DNA from: Paraspadella gotoi | Lineage: Eukaryota; Chaetognatha | NCBI GenBank assembly: GCA_051294375.1 | Contig: CM119265.1 | Coordinates: 15,846,564 to 15,910,563, forward strand | Length of the DNA stretch: 64,000 bases | Direction: 5' to 3' | Part shown: positions 57,802 through 64,000 of the stretch, piece by piece | How the letters are laid out: each line of letters begins with the position of its first letter | How positions within the stretch are numbered: the stretch's first letter is position 1 | The notes under the pieces: generated by a model | What the model saw: only the letters and a program-made list of their open reading frames with translations | What the model was told of the DNA's origin: nothing | The model's database searches: none | Program-made: the position numbers and the translations under genes

Positions 57802-59269
57802 TGGCTTCAGGTCATTAAATCAAATCCAAATTAAAATGAGGAAAAAAAAAGAAGGCAAATGGCCTGGTGAAAAAAATAGCAAAAAAGCGAAACAAAGGCT
57901 TGACAAATAGCAAATGGCAAAATGACAAATGCAAGGCAGGGTGCGTCTCGCTTTTTTCTCTTTTTTTCAACTCGAGATCCATGAATACGAAATGTATTAA
58001 GCCCAGAAAACCGACGCGACGGTGATTCTCGTGTGGATTCGAAAGAAAAAAAAACAGGGTTATCCAAAAGGAGGGTTGGGAGTTGGAAAGAGGCTTTGCG
58101 GTCGTCGCCGTGGTTACTGGTGTTGGTTATTGTTGTCGTTGTTGTTGTTGTATGATATAAGAAAACTGACGTCATCTGAAGAAGGTCAGAACGGATGAAA
58201 GGAAATAGAAATAGAGGAGGGCTGGGGGATTGGTTTNNNNNNNNNNNNNNNNNNNNNNNNNNNNNNNNNNNNNNNNNNNNNNNNNNNNNNNNNNNNNNNN
58301 NNNNNNNNNNNNNNNNNNNNNNNNNNNNNNNNNNNNNNNNNNNNNNNNNNNNNNNNNNNNNNNNNNNNNNNNNNNNNNNNNNNNNNNNNNNNNNNNNNNN
58401 NNNNNNNNNNNNNNNNNNNNNNNNNNNNNNNNNNNNNNNNNNNNNNNNNNNNNNNNNNNNNNNNNNNNNNNNNNNNNNNNNNNNNNNNNNNNNNNNNNNN
58501 NNNNAGAGAGCGAGAGCGATAGCGATTGTTTTCACCGCGATTTCACGCCGCTCAAGAAATTCTCAACGAGCAAGGGACGCCGCGGCGTCGTTAGTGNNNN
58601 NNNNNNNNNNNNNNNNNNNNNNNNNNNNNNNNNNNNNNNNNNNNNNNNNNNNNNNNNNNNNNNNNNNNNNNNNNNNNNNNNNNNNNNNNNNNNNNNNNNN
58701 NNNNNNNNNNNNNNNNNNNNNNNNNNNNNNNNNNNNNNNNNNNNNNNNNNNNNNNNNNNNNNNNNNNNNNNNNNNNNNNNNNNNNNNNNNNNNNNNNNNN
58801 NNNNNNNNNNNNNNNNNNNNNNNNNNNNNNNNNNNNNNNNNNNNNNNNNNNNNNNNNNNNNNNNNNNNNNNNNNNNNNNNNNNNNNNNNNNNNNNNNNNN
58901 NNNNNNNNNNNNNNNNNNNNNNNNNNNNNGAGGCGACGCGATGGCGGCGACGCCATGTCGGAAAAAAACGACGAAGACGAAGACAATTAAAGAATAAATT
59001 TTTGAAAAAAAGGAAAAAAAACTTTTAAGTTTAACTCAAGATGTTTTATAGTTTAACTAAAACGGAAGAAAGCCTCAATTGATTTTGGATGGAAAAGGAA
59101 GCAAAGCAGCCGAAAAGTAATCGACGATGACGACGATGACGACGAAGACAGTGATTGTTTTTTTTTGTTTTGTTATTTTTGTTGTTTTGTTCTTTTTGTT
59201 GTTTTTGTTGTTTTGTTGTTTTTGTTGTCAAANNNNNNNNNNNNNNNNNNNNNNNNNNNNNNNNNNNNN

Positions 59270-59302
<33 letters not shown>

Positions 59303-59515
59303 GTCATCAGAGGCGGCGTCAAAAAATCTTGAAATGATTTTCAAGAAGAGTAAAGTGGAAATAAAATAANNNNNNNNNNNNNNNNNNNNNNNNNACGGAA
59401 AATAGATTTGAAATGGAATGGGCCAAGTCGTAGATTCCTTTTACGAGACCATAAAAAGAAATCCCTCTAAATCGGTCAAAGGGAGCGAAATTGAAAATAT
59501 AGAAAATGAGGAGAG
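57802..59515 (+). repeat. degraded copy of 38.2-40.25 kb with gaps
   Basis: Continues the left-arm order: GGCAAATGGCCTGGTGAAAA near 57,855, the coding-like block at 58,505-58,596, the TTTTGTTGTTTT-rich stretch at 59,157-59,232 and the ATC run at 59,270. Runs of N lie at 58,237-58,504, 58,597-58,929, 59,233-59,269 and 59,370-59,394 (25 N). Confidence 0.85.
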
Positions 59516-59714
59516 NNNNNNNNNNNNNNNNNNNNNNNNNNNNNNNNNNNNNNNNNNNNNNNNNNNNNNNNNNNNNNNNNNNNNNNNNNNNNNNNNNNNN
59601 NNNNNNNNNNNNNNNNNNNNNNNNNNNNNNNNNNNNNNNNNNNNNNNNNNNNNNNNNNNNNNNNNNNNNNNNNNNNNNNNNNNNNNNNNNNNNNNNNNNN
59701 NNNNNNNNNNNNNN
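59516..59714. other. assembly gap, 199 N
   Basis: The orientation of the repeated unit changes across this gap. Confidence 0.98.
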
Positions 59715-62493
59715 AAGGAGGTAGGGCAATGGGGTGAGAGCGAAACTCGGCCCGTCGGAGTAAAGAAACGAAATGGAGGAAAAGGAAGAAGAGAGAGAAA
59801 AAAAAGGAAGAANNNNNNNNNNNNNNNNNNNNNNNNNNNNNNNNNNNNNNNNNNNNNNNNNNNNNNNNNNNNNNNNNNNNNNNNNNNNNNNNNNNNNNNN
59901 NNNNNNNNNNNNNNNNNNNNNNNNNNNNNNNNNNNNNNNNNNNNNNNNNNNNNNNNNNNNTTTTTTTTTTTTCGTTTCGGAGGAAAAAAGAGTGAACTGT
60001 TTTTCTTTTCTTTTTTTTTCCCTTCGCTTGAATCTGCCTGTGGGTCGATGGTGGTTGAAATCCTATGAAATAAGAGGATATTTCGTCCAAGAGAGAGAAT
60101 GTTGACGATCTGATTACTGGATGAGTTGCTTATATATTTTTATTTTTACGTGCTTCGGAGAATATATCAAGAGACGCGCCTTTATTTACTTTAGATTTTC
60201 CCTTACGCTTGAATTTCTGCCTGTGGGTCGATGGTGGCTACTTGTATTAAATCCTCATGAAATAAGAGGATATTTCGTCCGTCGGTCGGTTTTTTTTTTT
60301 TTTGTTTTTTTTTTTTTGTCGGTCGCCGCAAATTGGAATCGGTACTTGTTTTCCGGGAATCGNNNNNNNNNNNNNNNNNNNNNNNNNCGTTCGATTCCGG
60401 GGTTGGCGAGCGGGTGAGTGTTCGGACCTCCTAGCGGCATTTTGAGCGAAAAAGGAAAAGAGTGAATAAAGAGACCTTCCTTTCTTGTTTTCGCCACAAA
60501 AATAGTCACAAAAGGAGAAGAAACTAAGGAGGAAAGAAAATTGTTTTTTTTTTATTAAAAAAATTGGTGATCGTTTTCTGAAGAAAAAAGGGACGGCGAA
60601 TTTTCTTTTTCATTCCTCGCTCGAGTTTGATGCCTCTTCTTTCTATACCCTCTGTGTCGGTCGGTCGGTACACTTCTTCCGTCGTTAGACTCACCGTGTT
60701 TGTCGATACACCACTTACAGTTATAACAATATCGGTTCATCCAATGTGTTGCGCCCCAGTGACTATATTTTCATTGTATTTCCATTTGATCACATAATAT
60801 GACATTACATGACATGACTAAAAAACTTTCATAACCCGTGTATTTATGACATGGACTGCATCAAAATTTCGTCTTTTATTTCTTATAGTTTTATGATTTC
60901 CTGACGGCGGCGCTCGCAGTCACTTAGATTTGAGATTTTTTTCCGACGCACGGACCGACCGACAGAACGACCGACCAAAAAGTGACTTATATTCTTTTAC
61001 TCGCGAAGCAAAATATTATTTTTCTCATTATTTGTTTAATAACATAAAATTTTATTTTTAAATAACCTTTCCAGCGGATATCCCAATATTTGGTGTTATT
61101 GAATTTCCGTCGTTTTAGCGCACACGCATATCTCAATAATTGTTTATAAAAAAAAAAAAACTAAGAAAGTTGAAGGAGTACATAAATTGGGCAATGGAGT
61201 TCGGAACAGGTTGCAAGGGTTAGAAAAAAAAAATTGGGAAGAGAAAGAAACTGAGGAGGAGCGATCAAAGAAAGATGGTGATAAGACGGATCATGTAAAC
61301 AGACCGAATGTAAAGCGACGAAAAAGGAGGTCAGGAAAAAAAAAAAAAAGAGGAGGGAGAAGAGAAGGGAGAAAAGGGAGGAATGGAAAAGTTTTGATAG
61401 AAAAAAAAAAACTGTTTGGGAGGTTGATGGAGTCGGAGTGGTTATGGTTGGTCTGTTGTCTGACATTGCAATAAGTTTATTTATAAGCAGTGACAACTGG
61501 GTCGTGACCCGATGGCTCATTGGAGTATGCGTAATACCATCAGCTCTAAACTCTCAACTTAAACTTGCTCCGTGCTGTGGGTAGGCTTTAAATTAGCCTT
61601 GGAATGAGCTCTTATAAAAACTAAACACATATTGTGATTGTATTAGCGCTATCAATAACATTTTTATTCGAAGTTGTTATAAAGCTATGAAATGTTTTTT
61701 GGGGGGTCGTTTTCGGTGGGTTCTGGTATGGTGGGACTCTGATCACAGTCTAGTTTATTCAACTCCCAGAGTATCTGGCTTCCCTTATCAATGAAGTATA
61801 TCATTACTAATAATTATACCATTAGTAAGAGCATAAGAGATATTCTTAAATATTAGTTGCGAGGCCAAGAGCGCGCGGACGTACCGAGGAACCAAACGGG
61901 CGGAGAAACAAAAGGGATCTAATTACTGTTATTAAATGTCAGTTCTCGTCGCGGCAACTTGAAAAGAAGGTCAGAGGCGAAAGAGTTTGCGCAAATGGGG
62001 AGACTGATGGGAAAGAAGAAAGAAGAAAAGCAAAGAAGAAGAAGAAAGTAAAGAAAGCAGAAACACAAATTGAGGCGAGGAGGGGGCGACGGCTGGGGGG
62101 GGGCGAATTAGGAAGAGAGAAAAAGGGGAGGAGAAAAAGGAGGAAGAGGCGTCACTGAAAACTTGGCGAGAGGAAAAAAAAACTAGGAAATGGAAAGGGA
62201 CACGTTGGAAGAAGAAATAGCAGAAGAGGAAGTGGAGAGGAGGAAATAGGAGGGAAGAAGAAGAAAGAAGAAGAAGAAGAAGAAGAAGAAGAAGAAGAAG
62301 AAGAAGAAGAAGAAGAAGAAGAAGAAGAAGAAGGGAGGCGGATAAAGAGGAAAAATAAGATCGAGGAGGGAGAGGAGGAGGAGGGAGGAGGAGGAGTAGG
62401 GGAAGGGCGTCGAGGCCGGACATTTTCTCCTCTCGTCGGCGGTCGTGACGACGGAGAAAAACTAAACAACGGGGAAAAAAATTCTTCTCTCCT
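59715..62493 (-). repeat. degraded copy in right-arm orientation (44.35-46.99 kb)
   Basis: Follows the right arm from AAGGAGGT.GG.AATGGGGTGAG to the CT-rich end near 46,990. Gaps at 59,813-59,960 and 60,363-60,387 (25 N). It includes an extra local duplication: 60,017-60,088 is repeated at 60,196-60,283. Confidence 0.85.
62256..62332. repeat. (AAG)n microsatellite
   Basis: About 20 uninterrupted AAG units. In the polished arms the matching place (46,765-46,815) is shorter and interrupted, so the length here may be inflated or a real allele. Confidence 0.9.
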
Positions 62494-62560
62494 CGCTCTC
62501 TCTCTCTCTCTCTCTCGTCTCTCTGCTCTCTCTCTCTCTCTCTTCTCTCCGTCTCTCTCA
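62494..62560. repeat. (TC)n tract
   Basis: CT-rich edge where the repeated unit ends. Confidence 0.85.
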
Positions 62561-63212
62561 TATTTCATAAACTCATTCTGTCGTACTCCTGCCTGTATCA
62601 ACGAACTTAATAAATATTAATAAAATAATCCGTTTTCGATCCGAATTAGATTCAAACTTCTTTTTTTTTTCGGAATTGATTTTCTTTCATTTTTATTTCT
62701 CAAAATTTTATTTTCGTCACATATTTTATCATTGAAAAAATAATTTTGTTTCGTCAAAAAAAAATATAAAAAGACTTTTTTTTTATCTTCACGGTTGCCA
62801 ACTGGTTTTTATTTGGGTTGACTCAACTTTCTACACCGTTGCCTTTATCATTTATTTATTCATTCATCCATTCATACACTCTTTTATTCAGTAACTGATA
62901 CAGTGATACATCCAGTCATTAATTTATTCACTTCAATCATTCATTTATTTATTTTCGAGATTAAACAAATATTTTTTTTTATTAAAAAAAATATGTAACT
63001 TTCCTGAATTTTTCAAGATTCATTGCGTCTCTCTTCCACTCATTATTCATATATAACACCATTTTTCCGTCCATAATTTTCTTCTCATTTATAATCATTT
63101 ATTTCTATATTTTTTTCTTTCCATCTTTTTCCCGTCATTTTCTTTCCTCCCACCCGATCCCTCAGTTTCATCGTGTTTTATAAGCCTTTATTGATTTTCA
63201 TTATCTTCCGTC
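62561..63212. other. AT-rich DNA, no gene seen
   Basis: Ordinary AT-rich sequence. Around 62,850-62,960 there are degenerate (ATTC)n-like words (TTCATTCATCCATTCAT). No coding sequence. Confidence 0.6.
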
Positions 63213-63219
63213 TTCTCTC

Positions 63220-63265
<46 letters not shown>
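63213..63265. repeat. (TC)n microsatellite
   Basis: About 25 TC units with one GTCT interruption. Confidence 0.9.
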
Positions 63266-63267
<2 letters not shown>

Positions 63268-63400
63268 GCTTTTCATCATTTCCCTTTTACGACTGTTGAT
63301 GTATTTTCCTCCTCGCGGTTTTTGTTTCTTTTTCATCGCGTCTCATTCTTTACCATTTTCCTCTTCTCTTCTTTTATCCTTTCTATTTGCTTCTTTTTTT

Positions 63401-63403
63401 TCA

Positions 63404-63498
<95 letters not shown>

Positions 63499-63500
63499 TT
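63401..63500. repeat. (CTTT)n microsatellite
   Basis: About 24 uninterrupted CTTT units. Confidence 0.95.
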
Positions 63501-63741
63501 TATTTTTTCTTTCTGTAATTGCTATAGCGACTTTATTGAACTTTCTAATTTTGTGTCGACTTTTCCGTGAGGTTTTGTTATAGATTAATTTAAAAAAATT
63601 AATTGATTGATGGTCGTAACTACAGTTTATAAGTTAGTTATATTTACTTTTAAATGAATGAATTTTATTTATATTCAAAAAGTAAAAAAGAATTTAGTTA
63701 CGAAGAACCAAAACACGAACAAAAAAGTTAGGACGGCTTAT

Positions 63742-63742
<1 letters not shown>

Positions 63743-63778
<36 letters not shown>

Positions 63779-63840
63779 CTCCTCTCTCTCTCTCTCTTCT
63801 CTCTCTCATCTCTCTCTCTCTTCCTCTCTCTCTCTCCCCC
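63743..63840. repeat. imperfect (TC)n tract
   Basis: TC dinucleotides with CC interruptions, grading into C/T-rich sequence. The remainder to 64,000 shows no gene. Confidence 0.85.
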
Positions 63841-64000
63841 TCTCTCCCTACCTCTTTCCCTCCCTCTACCCCCCAGTCCTCTCTCTCACTCCCTCTTTCT
63901 CTTTCACGCACTCATCAAACTGCATAAAATCACCGAGGCTACCCTGATTCTCCAAACAGATTTTCGTCTTCGTCATCAAATACACAATCACGTGTTTTTC

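Noticed and set aside
34562-62493. Interpretation as a natural tandem/inverted gene amplification
   Set aside because: Not fully excluded, but gap sizes, indel-type differences and inconsistent segment order fit an assembly artefact better.
1-64000. CRISPR arrays, prokaryotic operons, phage or virus genes
   Set aside because: No regular spacer arrays, no dense open frames and no viral hallmark sequence were seen. All coding evidence is intron-split and metazoan.

Overview
This window is animal nuclear DNA, most likely from an invertebrate. The evidence is split genes with short exons, long AT-rich introns and intergenic DNA, abundant (TC)n, (CTTT)n and (GA)n microsatellites, and one clearly recognisable metazoan cytoskeletal gene. 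I cannot name the species.

1-14,363: AT-rich DNA with no recognisable exon. It holds diverged tandem repeats (3.7-4.7 kb), a compact foldback/MITE-like element with 15-bp terminal inverted repeats (6,773-7,237), a CpG-rich block ending in a strong splice donor that looks like a 5' exon (about 9,385-9,829), a short degenerate telomere-like tract near 10.03 kb, and microsatellites.

14,364-24,375 (+): one gene, rebuilt here as 19 coding exons and 944 codons. It encodes an unusual miniature spectraplakin. In order it has a disordered N-terminus with repeated NG[H/R] motifs, the distal part of a plakin domain with its embedded SH3-like fold, a charged E/R/L-rich helix, two intact EF-hands, a Gas2-related (GAR) microtubule-binding domain and a Ser/Thr-rich tail. 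The actin-binding CH domains and the spectrin-repeat rod of ordinary spectraplakins (Drosophila shot, C. elegans vab-10, mammalian MACF1 and DST) are absent. The introns joining plakin domain to helix and helix to EF-hands are only about 200 nt, so no rod can hide there. Four of the 18 introns start with GC instead of GT. This gene is the best biological finding in the window.

24,376-34,536: mostly AT-rich DNA with a few GC-rich islands that look exonic (26.4-27.0, 28.3-28.7 and 32.16-32.64 kb). None could be assigned. They could be alternative 3' exons of the same gene or pieces of other genes.

34,537-62,560: a structurally suspect assembly region. Two 7.3-kb arms (35,969-43,305 and 44,283-51,609) form a near-perfect inverted repeat around a 977-bp spacer. 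From 51.7 to 62.5 kb there are indel-ridden partial copies of the same unit in mosaic order and both orientations, broken by runs of N, six of them exactly 25 N. This pattern fits long-read gap filling without polishing better than biology. The unit has exon-like pieces (for example 36,756-36,953), but reading frames in the noisy copies cannot be trusted. 62,561-64,000 returns to ordinary AT-rich DNA with microsatellites.
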